Assembly (NCBI GenBank): GCA_016936975.1
Contig: JAFGWU010000026.1
Span: 1-50,797 of the forward strand
Length of the DNA: 50,797 bases
Direction of reading: 5' to 3'
Source: Bacteroidales bacterium
GTDB lineage: Bacteria > Bacteroidota > Bacteroidia > Bacteroidales > GCA-2748055
In this document: positions 1 to 8,350 of the stretch, piece by piece
How positions within the stretch are numbered: the stretch's first letter is position 1
How the letters are laid out: every line of letters begins with the position of its first letter
Notes under the pieces: generated by a model
Told to the model about the DNA's origin: nothing
Database searches by the model: none
What the model saw: the letters and a program-made list of their open reading frames with translations, nothing else
Translations under genes and position numbers: made by a program

Positions 1-1197
1 GTCGTCGAGATGGGCGGCACCGTGCCAGACCCTGTAGGCTTCGTTGACAAACATGTGGTCCATCTGAACCGGTAAATAGATATCGAGGGACGGCTGCCAG
101 GCATCCGCATAGACATCCGGTCCGATGATAAAAGGATCGGTGCGCGTTCCTTCATATTCGATCAGATAGGTTCCCTCCTCCGAGATTTCAGAGAAATCAA
201 AAACAACATATTGGTAACGGAGGAAATCCCCCCAAAAGTCAGCCTTTTTATCCAGTACAGTCCGGCAGGCACCATCCGTTGAGATCCGGACCAAACGCGC
301 ATGCCCTTTACTGCTGCTGTTCCTGTCGAGTTCGATGACGGCCCTTTTTTGCTGTACGGGGTGGTAACCGGCCTGCGAGTGGGAGATGACCGGCGGGCGC
401 TCCCATCCCTGAATGGTGTTTGCTTGTATCACCCATTCAACAACGGTTCCTTTCTCCCCGGAAGGGACATTGCTTCGCAGAACATACCATCCGTTCTGTG
501 CCAGGTTCCTTCCGTCAAAAAGGTGCATTTCCCCTTTCAGGCTTTCAACGGTGATCTGTCTCTCAGGATCTCCCGGGGCGAGGACCAGTTTTTTGCCTGA
601 AGCGATGGGCAGGGGCCAGATTTTTCCGGCCGGCATGTTTTGCATGGGGCCCCCGGGGTAGAGGGGGAACACCCCGTTGTGGTTGTCCATCGTGTAGGTT
701 TTCCTGAAGTAGGCGGCAGGAAGGAATTCCAGGTTAAAGCCCGCTTTCCCTTCGAGGGATTCGGGCAGGGGCTCTTCAAGGATCACCTTTATCCGTAATG
801 TATTGCCCGAGGCTTCTCCCCTGATGCGATAGCGGAGAGAAGGATCCCTGTAAAAAAGGGAGACTTCAATAGCTTCTTCTTCCCGGATGATGTTCCTTTC
901 TGACAGTCCGGGAATCGGGTCCCACTGGCCGGGGGTGGGCTCCAGCCTGAGATCGCCGTTGGTGGCTGTCCGGACCCCGTGATGAATGATTTCAATCCCG
1001 CTCTTCTTCTCATCGCCGAACGGACCGCTGTAACAGTTGTCAAAAACCAGGTAGTTGATGCCTGTCGCCTCAAAATAACCCGTTTCACTCAGCGACAGAT
1101 CATCACCTGGATCCCCTGATCCGGTGCAATTAAACAATAAGAAGATAGACAGTAATATATATGCTGCGCTGCTTTTGAAAAAACCGGATGGATTCAT
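1..1197 (-). CDS. GH9 family endoglucanase-type lipoprotein, C-terminus cut by window edge
   Basis: This frame stays open from the ATG at 1195-1197 to the left window edge, giving about 399 residues of an unfinished protein. It starts with a lipoprotein signal ending in the lipobox LLFNC, so the mature protein should be lipid-anchored. A beta-rich region of about 250 residues follows. Next comes a cellulase N-terminal Ig-like segment (AGYHPVQQKRAVIELDRN), then the entry of a GH9 catalytic domain (DHMFVNEAYRVWHGAAHLDD). GH9 enzymes hydrolyse internal beta-1,4-glucosidic bonds by inversion. The catalytic aspartates and glutamate lie outside the window, so activity cannot be judged here. The gene is divergent from the symporter at 1505, and the 307-bp gap between them carries a 13-bp inverted repeat. 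Family call is good; substrate is inferred. Confidence 0.8.
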   Translation of the reverse strand, partial: MNPSGFFKSSAAYILLSIFLLFNCTGSGDPGDDLSLSETGYFEATGINYLVFDNCYSGPFGDEKKSGIEIIHHGVRTATNGDLRLEPTPGQWDPIPGLSERNIIREEEAIEVSLFYRDPSLRYRIRGEASGNTLRIKVILEEPLPESLEGKAGFNLEFLPAAYFRKTYTMDNHNGVFPLYPGGPMQNMPAGKIWPLPIASGKKLVLAPGDPERQITVESLKGEMHLFDGRNLAQNGWYVLRSNVPSGEKGTVVEWVIQANTIQGWERPPVISHSQAGYHPVQQKRAVIELDRNSSSKGHARLVRISTDGACRTVLDKKADFWGDFLRYQYVVFDFSEISEEGTYLIEYEGTRTDPFIIGPDVYADAWQPSLDIYLPVQMDHMFVNEAYRVWHGAAHLDD

Positions 1198-1504
1198 TTT
1201 GCGGATTGTTTAGGATAATTATTAAGGATGATGGAATATATCTGCATAGTGGATGGTACAGCCTATCAAATGTATAAAATATTGTTGGGATTTCGAATCA
1301 ACGGGCAGCCTGTTCCTGCTTCATCCGGGATTTTTTTACCCCAGTTGTCAAATCGCATTTTTTCACAGGCGGTGCCCGATTGGACAACTCCTTCCGCCTA
1401 TGGTGCAACGGATGATAAATCGCCGGCTTGCCGCCCTTCATTTTGCAAGATAAATTAATTACATTTAAACTCTGTTATCAAAATAACTCAAATTATTCCA
1501 AAAC
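1198..1504. other. Divergent intergenic region with an inverted repeat
   Basis: This 307-bp gap separates the start codons of the GH9 gene and the symporter, so it should hold both promoters. It contains the inverted repeat at 1343-1389 and becomes AT-rich from about 1440. A partial Bacteroidota-type -7 match, TACATTTA at 1461-1468, has a TTTG only 14 nt upstream (1443-1446), closer than the usual spacing, so I do not call a promoter. A 76-codon reading frame here (1228-1458) looks spurious. Confidence 0.6.
1343..1389. promoter_or_regulatory. Inverted repeat, possible operator between GH9 and symporter
   Basis: The left arm AGTTGTCAAATCG (1343-1355) is the reverse complement of the right arm CGATTGGACAACT (1377-1389) at 12 of 13 positions. 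The spacer is 21 bp. It lies near the middle of a divergent intergenic region, where a regulator could control both genes. An RNA hairpin in one 5' leader is the alternative reading. Confidence 0.4.
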
Positions 1505-3349
1505 GTGAAACTCACACTCCCTGACATTTTGATCATCTGTGCTTACCTGACCTCGACCATTGTGATTGGTTTGGTCCTCAAAAAAAGGGCACAACAGGAT
1601 AAAACTGCCTACATGCTTGGCGGGCACAAGTTACCCTGGTATATGCTGGGGCTCTCCAATGCATCTGGCATGTTCGACATATCGGGCACCATGTGGCTGG
1701 TCACCCTGGCGTTTGTATACGGATTGAAGAGCATCTGGATCCCCTGGTTATGGCCGGTATTCAACCAGATATTCCTGATGGTGTTCCTCTCCATATGGCT
1801 GCGCCGCTCCAACGCCACCACCGGTGCCGAATGGATCACCACACGGTTTGGGGCGGGAAAGGAAGGGCGCCTGTCGCACGGCATTGTGGTGGTTTTCGCG
1901 CTCATCAGCTGTCTGGGTTTCCTGGCCTATGGCTTTATCGGCCTGGGGAAATTCGTTGAGATATTTATCCCGTGGGAGGTGATTTCACCTTACATCCCCT
2001 TTGATGTGCCGCCGGAGTATGTGGCCCATGTTTACGGCATCGTATTCACACTTTTCGCGATGTTCTACGCCATCCTCGGGGGGATGACCAGCATTGTGTG
2101 GGCCGATGTGGTGCAGTATACCATTATGACTGTTTCAGCCGTGGTGATCGGGATCATTGCGATGAAGGCGCTTTCCCTGCATCCCCTGGTTGTGCCGGAA
2201 GGATGGATGAACCCGTTCTTCGGCGCGAGGCTGGACCTGGACTGGACCGGGATCATCGATGAGGTGAATGAGAAGATCGCCAGCGACGGCTACTCTCTTT
2301 TCAGCATATTTTTTACCATGATGCTTTTCAAGGGGATCCTGGTCAGTGCCGCCGGACCAGCACCGAACTACGACATGCAGAAAATTCTCTCCTCCCGCTC
2401 CCCGAAGGAGGCGGCCAAGATGTCGGGTTTTGTTTCCGTGGTTCTGATGCCCTCCAGGTATTTCATGATTGCCGGTTTCGCCGTGCTCGGACTGCTGTTT
2501 TACGACCGGCTCGACCTGGTGGTGGGGAACAGGATTGATTTCGAGCAGATCCTCCCTTCAGCCATCAGTGAATTTGCCCCGGTGGGACTGATGGGGCTGC
2601 TGCTGGCCGGATTGCTGGCAGCATTCATGTCGACCTTCGCGGGCACACTGAATGCGGCACAGGCTTACCTGGTGAATGACATTTATATTAAATATTTGAA
2701 ACCGACCGCCGGCGGGAAGGAGGTCAGCCGGGTCAGCTATATCACCGGTATTCTGGTTGTGGCCGTCAGCATTGTGTTCGGGATTTTTGCCCTGGATGTG
2801 AACAGCATCCTGCAATGGATCGTCTCCGCGCTGTGGGGGAGCTATGTGGCCTCCAATGTGCTCAAGTGGTACTGGTGGCGGTTCAACGGTTCGGGTTTCT
2901 TCTGGGGGATGGTTGCCGGAATCGTGCCGGCCCTCATTTTCCCTTATGTGTTCGATACCCTCGATCTCTACTATTTCCCCCTGATCCTGGTGATTTCCAT
3001 TGCCGGCTGCATTATCGGAACCTATGCGGCCCCGCCTACCAACGAGGAAACCCTGAAGAATTTTTACCGGAGCGTCCGGCCATGGGGTTTCTGGAAGCCT
3101 GTTCACGATAAGGTGGTGGCAGAAGACCCCGGGTTCAGGAAGAATACCGATTTCTGGAGGGACATGTTCAATGTGGTATTGGGAACGATCGCCCAGACCG
3201 CCCTGGTTATTTTCCCTATTTATATTGTGCTGAAGAAAATGGTTCCGCTTACCGTATCCATTGCCATTATTGTGGTATGCTTCATCATCATGAAGAAAAC
3301 CTGGTGGGACAGGCTTCCGGATGAGAAGCCGGAGCAAAAGCCGCTATAA
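1505..3349 (+). CDS. SSS-family sodium:solute symporter, probable disaccharide importer
   Basis: This 614-residue polytopic membrane protein belongs to the solute:sodium symporter (SSS) family. It has many hydrophobic segments beginning at residue 7. The loop after the first helix (TAYMLGGHKLPWYMLGLS) and the following SGMFDISGTMWL segment match the start of SSS transporters. The start is GTG at 1505, which gives a normal family N-terminus (MKLTLPDILIICAYLTSTI). The C-terminus extends past the core with a cytoplasmic linker and two more helices. The epimerase begins 32 bp downstream, followed by the GH130 phosphorylase. A symporter, an epimerase and mannosylglucose phosphorylase also occur together in the known Bacteroides fragilis mannan operon, so mannobiose and related beta-1,4-disaccharides are the likely cargo. 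The cargo is inferred from context. Confidence 0.85.
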   Translation: MKLTLPDILIICAYLTSTIVIGLVLKKRAQQDKTAYMLGGHKLPWYMLGLSNASGMFDISGTMWLVTLAFVYGLKSIWIPWLWPVFNQIFLMVFLSIWLRRSNATTGAEWITTRFGAGKEGRLSHGIVVVFALISCLGFLAYGFIGLGKFVEIFIPWEVISPYIPFDVPPEYVAHVYGIVFTLFAMFYAILGGMTSIVWADVVQYTIMTVSAVVIGIIAMKALSLHPLVVPEGWMNPFFGARLDLDWTGIIDEVNEKIASDGYSLFSIFFTMMLFKGILVSAAGPAPNYDMQKILSSRSPKEAAKMSGFVSVVLMPSRYFMIAGFAVLGLLFYDRLDLVVGNRIDFEQILPSAISEFAPVGLMGLLLAGLLAAFMSTFAGTLNAAQAYLVNDIYIKYLKPTAGGKEVSRVSYITGILVVAVSIVFGIFALDVNSILQWIVSALWGSYVASNVLKWYWWRFNGSGFFWGMVAGIVPALIFPYVFDTLDLYYFPLILVISIAGCIIGTYAAPPTNEETLKNFYRSVRPWGFWKPVHDKVVAEDPGFRKNTDFWRDMFNVVLGTIAQTALVIFPIYIVLKKMVPLTVSIAIIVVCFIIMKKTWWDRLPDEKPEQKPL

Positions 3350-3381
3350 ATCTATTCAGTTGACAGTGTGATTAAAAGATC

Positions 3382-4605
3382 ATGGGACCCGATACGCTTC
3401 TTCGATGGAAAAATGAATTGGAACAGGAACTCCTGGGGAACATCCTGCCATTCTGGATGGAATATACCCCGGATCATACGCATGGGGGATTTGTTGGCCG
3501 GGTTTCGCATCTGAACCAGGTTGACGGGAGAGCGGACAAGGGTGCCGTCATGCATGCCCGCATCCTCTGGGCCTTTGCCGCTGCATTCCGGATAAAGCAA
3601 CATACACCCTACCTGGATATGGCCGGCAGGACCCACGATTATATACGGGATTTTTTCATGGACCGGGATTATGGCGGGGTTTACTGGACACTCAATTACC
3701 GGGGAGAACCTTCTGTAATGCGCAAACAGGTATATGCAATTGCTTTCACCCTGTATGCCCTTTCGGAATACTACCGGATTACCGGAAATAAGGAAGCTCT
3801 CCGGTCTGCCGTCCGGCTGTTCAATGAGATTGAAACCCATGCATTCGACCGGGAGCGGAACGGGTATACGGAGGCACTGTCCAGGGAGTGGAAACGGATC
3901 GACGATGTGCGCCTCAGCGGGAAGGATGCCAATTACCGCAAAACGATGAACACCCATCTTCATCTCCTGGAAGCTTATACCAACCTTTACAGGGTATGGA
4001 AAGATCCGGATTTGCACCGGGCCCTGGAGAATATCATCATTCTTTTCATCGAGAAGTTTATCGATCCGGAAACATGGCATCTCAATCTCTTCTATGATGA
4101 GGAGTGGAACAACCACACCTCCTTCATTTCCTTCGGGCATGATATCGAGTGCTCATGGCTCCTGCATGAAGCGGCAGAGGTTCTGGGGAACCGTGAGCTG
4201 ACGGAAAGGAGTGCCGGGATTTCCGTAAAAATGGCCCGTCAAAACTTTCAGGGACTGGATGGAAACAGAGGATTATCCTATGAATTGTTTCCCGGAACGG
4301 GAAGGCTGGACAGTGAAAAGCACTGGTGGGTGCAGGCGGAAGCGATGGTAGGTTACATTCGCGCGTACCTGCTTTCGGGCGAAACAGAATTTCTGGAGAA
4401 ATCGCTGGGGATCTGGCAATTCACCAGGGATAATCTAATCGACCGGACCAACGGGGAGTGGTTCTGGAGCGTCGACCGGAACGGGAACCCCGATACCGCC
4501 CGGGAAAAGGCCGGTCTGTGGAAATGCCCCTATCACAACAGCCGGGCCTGCATGGAGGGTATCCAATGCATTGAAACAATCCTGGCCGGTCAGGGCAGGT
4601 CATAA
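3382..4605 (+). CDS. Cellobiose/mannobiose 2-epimerase (AGE superfamily)
   Basis: This 407-residue protein matches cellobiose 2-epimerase in length and motifs. The enzyme converts the reducing-end glucose of beta-1,4-disaccharides to mannose and back; with mannobiose it makes mannosylglucose. Visible signatures are HARILWAF (Arg60), NTHLHLLEAYTNLY (His192/His194), SFGHDIECSWLL (His253), HWWVQAEA and CPYHNSRACME (His385). These supply the substrate-binding arginine and catalytic histidines expected of the (alpha/alpha)6 barrel family. No signal peptide is present, so it should act in the cytoplasm. It sits between the symporter and the GH130 phosphorylase, which consumes mannosylglucose, and that favours mannobiose as the physiological substrate. 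A general N-acylglucosamine 2-epimerase is less likely given the CPYHN and HDIE motifs. Confidence 0.9.
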   Translation: MGPDTLLRWKNELEQELLGNILPFWMEYTPDHTHGGFVGRVSHLNQVDGRADKGAVMHARILWAFAAAFRIKQHTPYLDMAGRTHDYIRDFFMDRDYGGVYWTLNYRGEPSVMRKQVYAIAFTLYALSEYYRITGNKEALRSAVRLFNEIETHAFDRERNGYTEALSREWKRIDDVRLSGKDANYRKTMNTHLHLLEAYTNLYRVWKDPDLHRALENIIILFIEKFIDPETWHLNLFYDEEWNNHTSFISFGHDIECSWLLHEAAEVLGNRELTERSAGISVKMARQNFQGLDGNRGLSYELFPGTGRLDSEKHWWVQAEAMVGYIRAYLLSGETEFLEKSLGIWQFTRDNLIDRTNGEWFWSVDRNGNPDTAREKAGLWKCPYHNSRACMEGIQCIETILAGQGRS

Positions 4606-4631
4606 AAAAAAAGCTTTTTTAAACGTTTTAA
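4606..4631 (+). promoter_or_regulatory. AT-rich palindromes between epimerase and GH130 genes
   Basis: The short gap holds two palindromes: AAAAAAGCTTTTTT (4607-4620) directly followed by AAACGTTT (4621-4628), which ends next to the GH130 start codon at 4632. The second has a central CG, as do LacI-type operators. A weak hairpin that modulates translation of the phosphorylase is also possible. It lacks the GC-rich stem of an intrinsic terminator. Confidence 0.25.
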
Positions 4632-5816
4632 ATGAACAGGAACGATTTTAAGGAACGCATGGATTTTATCCGGAAGGAGCATGAAGCCCTGCTTTCGCGG
4701 AAGAATGAAAGACTTTTCAGTGTGAACGGGATATACAACCGTTACAGGTTCCCGATCCTGACCAGGGATCATGTGCCGTTGGAGTGGCGGTTCGATTTCA
4801 ATCCGGAGACCAATCCCCGCTTTATGGAACGGAACGGCTTCAATGCCACGTTCAATGCCGGGGCCATCAAATGGAACGGGAAGTACCTGGTGGTGGTCCG
4901 TACGGAGGGGAACGACCGGAAATCGTTCTTCGCTGTGGCGGAGAGTCCTGACGGGATCAATCATTTCAGGTTCCGGGATCATCCCGTGACCATGCCCGAA
5001 ACCGGCATGCCCGATACCAATGTGTATGATATCAGGCTGACCGCACATGAGGATGGATATATTTACGGGGTGTTCTGTACGGAACGAAAGGACCCGGATG
5101 CTCCTCCCGGTGACACCAGCAGTGCCGTGGCTGCCGCGGGGATTGCCCGCACCAGGGATATGGAAATGTGGGAACGCCTGCCCGACCTGGTAACTTCCGG
5201 CGGACAGCAGCGGAACGTGGTTCTGCACCCGGAATTCATCAACGGGCAGTATGCCTTTTATACCCGTCCGCAGGATGGCTTTATTGAAACCGGGAGGGGA
5301 GGGGGCATCGCCTTTGGATTATCCGAAAGCATTGTCAGTGCAGAGGTTAAAGAGGAGAAGATTATCGATCCGAAAGAATACCATACCATTTACGAAGTGA
5401 AGAACGGCCTCGGTCCCCCGCCCATAAAGACCCCTGAAGGATGGCTGCATCTTGCTCACGGTGTCCGCAATACGGCGGCCGGCCTCAGGTATACCCTCTA
5501 CATGTTCATGACCGCCCTCGACGATCCATCCCGGGTAATCCATAAACCGCACGGGCACTTCATGGCTCCGCTGAATGAAGAACGGGTCGGGGATGTTTCC
5601 AATGTCCTGTTCAGCAACGGTTGGATTGCCGATGAAGACGGAACGGTTTTCATCTATTACGCCTCTTCCGATACGCGGCTGCATGTGGCCACATCCTCGG
5701 TCGAGCAGCTGCTCGATTATTGCTTGAACACGCCTGAAGACGGCCTTCGGTCCGCGGCATCGGTACAGATCGTTAACCGGTTGATTGGTCAGAATATCAG
5801 GTACACCGGGAAATGA
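4632..5816 (+). CDS. GH130 4-O-beta-D-mannosyl-D-glucose phosphorylase
   Basis: At 394 residues the protein matches GH130 mannosylglucose phosphorylases (EC 2.4.1.281). These cleave Man-beta-1,4-Glc with phosphate to alpha-mannose 1-phosphate and glucose. The motif TNVYDIRLT places the proton-donor aspartate at residue 133. Other family stretches are [20 protein letters not shown] (residues 66-85), [20 protein letters not shown] and GGGIAFGLS. No signal peptide is seen, so the enzyme is cytoplasmic. It follows the epimerase by 26 bp and is probably co-transcribed with it and the symporter. This reproduces the mannan catabolic logic described in Bacteroides fragilis: mannobiose is epimerised, then phosphorolysed. 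The end converges on the GH94 gene 57 bp away. Other GH130 subfamilies act on mannan oligosaccharides or N-glycan cores, but the whole-length resemblance favours the mannosylglucose type. Confidence 0.9.
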   Translation: MNRNDFKERMDFIRKEHEALLSRKNERLFSVNGIYNRYRFPILTRDHVPLEWRFDFNPETNPRFMERNGFNATFNAGAIKWNGKYLVVVRTEGNDRKSFFAVAESPDGINHFRFRDHPVTMPETGMPDTNVYDIRLTAHEDGYIYGVFCTERKDPDAPPGDTSSAVAAAGIARTRDMEMWERLPDLVTSGGQQRNVVLHPEFINGQYAFYTRPQDGFIETGRGGGIAFGLSESIVSAEVKEEKIIDPKEYHTIYEVKNGLGPPPIKTPEGWLHLAHGVRNTAAGLRYTLYMFMTALDDPSRVIHKPHGHFMAPLNEERVGDVSNVLFSNGWIADEDGTVFIYYASSDTRLHVATSSVEQLLDYCLNTPEDGLRSAASVQIVNRLIGQNIRYTGK

Positions 5817-5873
5817 GAAAGAAGGCAGTCCCGGGACGGCTTATCATGCAGTGATACGCGCATTTTCAGGGGA

Positions 5874-8318
5874 TCAGGAAACAATTCCCAGGATCACCTT
5901 CACATGTTGTTTGGTCCCTTTTTCACAGATGGGAACCAGCGTGCTGTCCAGCTTCTTCCCGTTCAGCCGGATCTCCCTGATCCCGGTCGATACATGGTCG
6001 GGATTGCTGACCTCAATCCGGTATTCGGCATCCCTGAAGCGGCGGATAACGGTGTATCCGTCCCACTCCTCCGGAATGACCGGGTTGATGAGGAGCCCGT
6101 CATAATGGGCCCGTATACCCAGGATATATTGCGTGATGGCATAGAAGTTCCAGGCTGCCGTGCCGGTCAGCCAGCTGTTTTTGGCTTCTCCGGGCCTGTG
6201 GGCATCTTTGCCGGCAATCATCTGGGCATATACATAGGGTTCTGTACGGTGCAGATCACTGATCTCCTCCAGGTAGGGGGGACAGATCTTCCTGAAATAC
6301 TCCCAGGCGGCATTCCCGTTGCCTGTCATGGTCTCGGCAATCATGATCCACGGATTGTTATGGCAGAAGACCCCGGCATTTTCCTTATACCCTTCCGGGT
6401 AGGAACTGATTTCGCCGTACCTGACGATATAGCGGGTGAAGGCAGGGTTGTTCAATACGATCCCCCAGGGGCAGTCGAGCCGCTCTTTCACCGAATCCAG
6501 CGCCTTCCTGGCCCGCCCGTCTTCCAGTCCGATTCCCGCCATAATGCAAAAGCCCTGGGATTCAATAAATATCTTTCCGTCATCACACATATCACTTCCC
6601 ACTTTTTCCCCGAAATGATCGTAGGCCCTCACGAACCATGCTCCATCCCAGCCGTGCAGGTCAACGGACCGCTTCATCTCTGCAATATGACCGGCGGCCC
6701 GGTCCGCCTCCTCCAGCATGCCAAGTCTTCGGCACAGATCTTCATAAACACCCCCGTAAAGGACGAACATGCCGGCAATAAATACCGACTCCGCAATGCC
6801 TCCTTCCCTGTTCTCGGTCGTCTGGAACGATTCTCCCGGGGTTTCTGAGAAACAGTTCAGGTTCAGGCAGTCGTTCCAGTCGGCGCGCCCGATCAATGGG
6901 AGACGATGGGGACCCAGGTTGTGGATCACATGGTCAAATGAGCGTTTAAGATGTTCGAAAAGAGTGGCCCGGTTGGACGGGTCGTTGTCGAATGGCACCA
7001 TCTCATTCAGGATATCCCAGTCACCTGTCTCCCGGATGTATTCATCGGTTGACAGGATCAGCCAGAGGGGATCATCATTGAAATTGCTGCCAATGGCGTC
7101 ATTCCCCCTTTTAGTCAGGGGCTGATACTGGTGGTAGGCGCTTCCGTCCGCGAACTGGGTGGAGGCGATGTCGATAATCCGTTCCCTGGCACGCCCGGGG
7201 ATCTGATGGACAAAACCGATCAGGTCCTGGTTTGAGTCCCTGAAGCCCATTCCGCGGCCAATACCCGATTCGAAATAGGAGGCGCTCCTGCTGAAGTTGA
7301 AAGTGACCATGCACTGGTACTGGTTCCAGACATTCACCGAACGCATCAGCCTCTCATCGGGATGGTCCAGGCAAAAGACCGAGAGCAGTCCGTCCCAGAA
7401 CATTTTCAGTCCGGCAAATGCCCGGTCCACATCCTCCGGGGAACGGAACTGTTTCATCATCGCTTCGGCGGGCGCCTTGTTAATGACCTGGTGCGCGGAA
7501 AACTTCCGGTCTTCGGGGACCTCTACATATCCAAGGATGAACACCAGCTGTTTTTCCGAACCGGGTTCAAGCTCAATCTTAAGATGGTGGGAGGCTATGG
7601 GGGACCATCCGTGGGCATGGGAGTTGCGGGACCGGCATTCGGATACGGCATCGGGAAGGTCAAACCCGTTGTACAGTCCCAGGAAGGATTCCCGGTCGGT
7701 ATCAAACCCATCGATGGATTCATTGACCGTGTAAAAGGCATAATGGTTACGCCGTTCCCGGAACTCGGTCTTGTTATAGATCGTGGAACCGGAAATCTCT
7801 ACCTCGCCCGTCGAAAAATTTCTCTGGAAGTTTGCGGCATCGTCGAGGGCATCCCAGAGGCACCACTCCACAAAAGAGAAGAGTGAGAACGACCGCTTCC
7901 GGTCGCTTTTATTGGTCAGCCTGACGCTCTGCACCTCTCCTTTGAATCCGGGAGGGACCATATAGAGCACCTCTGCCTCCAGGCGGTCAACCGCTCCCCG
8001 GATGATGCTGTAACCGAGCCCGTGCCGGCATTCATAATGATCGAGCGCTGTTTTCACCGGCTTCCATCCGGGGGACCATATTTTTCCGTTTTCATTGATA
8101 TAAAAATATTTCCCGCCATCATCTGCAGGCACATTATTATAACGGTAACGGGTGATGCGTCTCAGCCGGGCATCCCTGAAGAAGCTGTAGCCGCCGCCCG
8201 TGTTGGAGAGAATGGAAAAAAAATCCTCATGGCCCAGGTAATTGATCCAGGGATAGGGGGTCTGAGGTGTGGTAATCACATATTCCCTGCGACGGTCGTC
8301 GAATTGTCCGAATTTCAT
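5874..8318 (-). CDS. GH94 cellobiose phosphorylase
   Basis: This 814-residue protein has the full length and motifs of cellobiose phosphorylase (EC 2.4.1.20), which converts cellobiose and phosphate to alpha-glucose 1-phosphate and glucose. The N-terminal beta-sandwich carries [40 protein letters not shown] and [14 protein letters not shown]. The (alpha/alpha)6 catalytic domain shows MGFRDSNQD (about residues 357-365), [14 protein letters not shown] and the catalytic region [11 protein letters not shown] (residues 477-487), with the catalytic aspartate in DWND. There is no signal peptide, so it should be cytoplasmic. It lies 32 bp downstream of the GH2 gene on the same strand and is probably co-transcribed. 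It complements the convergent epimerase-GH130 set, so cellobiose and mannobiose both end as sugar 1-phosphates. Cellodextrin or laminaribiose phosphorylases are alternatives, but the N-terminal match favours cellobiose. Confidence 0.92.
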   Translation of the reverse strand: MKFGQFDDRRREYVITTPQTPYPWINYLGHEDFFSILSNTGGGYSFFRDARLRRITRYRYNNVPADDGGKYFYINENGKIWSPGWKPVKTALDHYECRHGLGYSIIRGAVDRLEAEVLYMVPPGFKGEVQSVRLTNKSDRKRSFSLFSFVEWCLWDALDDAANFQRNFSTGEVEISGSTIYNKTEFRERRNHYAFYTVNESIDGFDTDRESFLGLYNGFDLPDAVSECRSRNSHAHGWSPIASHHLKIELEPGSEKQLVFILGYVEVPEDRKFSAHQVINKAPAEAMMKQFRSPEDVDRAFAGLKMFWDGLLSVFCLDHPDERLMRSVNVWNQYQCMVTFNFSRSASYFESGIGRGMGFRDSNQDLIGFVHQIPGRARERIIDIASTQFADGSAYHQYQPLTKRGNDAIGSNFNDDPLWLILSTDEYIRETGDWDILNEMVPFDNDPSNRATLFEHLKRSFDHVIHNLGPHRLPLIGRADWNDCLNLNCFSETPGESFQTTENREGGIAESVFIAGMFVLYGGVYEDLCRRLGMLEEADRAAGHIAEMKRSVDLHGWDGAWFVRAYDHFGEKVGSDMCDDGKIFIESQGFCIMAGIGLEDGRARKALDSVKERLDCPWGIVLNNPAFTRYIVRYGEISSYPEGYKENAGVFCHNNPWIMIAETMTGNGNAAWEYFRKICPPYLEEISDLHRTEPYVYAQMIAGKDAHRPGEAKNSWLTGTAAWNFYAITQYILGIRAHYDGLLINPVIPEEWDGYTVIRRFRDAEYRIEVSNPDHVSTGIREIRLNGKKLDSTLVPICEKGTKQHVKVILGIVS

Positions 8319-8350
8319 GAATTGGTATAAGATTTAATTTAAGATGTATA

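Noticed and set aside
1228..1458. 76-codon plus-strand reading frame in the GH9/symporter gap
   Set aside because: It overlaps the inverted repeat and likely promoters, has no recognisable protein features, and a second frame overlaps it.
1443..1468. Promoter for the symporter (TTTG and TACATTTA)
   Set aside because: The spacing is only 14 nt and the -7 box has a mismatch in an AT-rich stretch.
2558..3337. Long (259-codon) open frame antisense to the symporter
   Set aside because: It is a codon-bias shadow of a clear membrane-protein gene; its composition (His, Pro, Gln and Gly rich) is not protein-like.
5817..5873. GTCCCGGGAC palindrome (5828-5837) as a bidirectional terminator between GH130 and GH94
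   Set aside because: The stem is a short perfect palindrome without a loop, and no T-run follows on either strand.
5904..6848. 314-codon open frame antisense to the GH94 gene
   Set aside because: The opposite strand encodes a full-length cellobiose phosphorylase with intact motifs, so this is a shadow frame.
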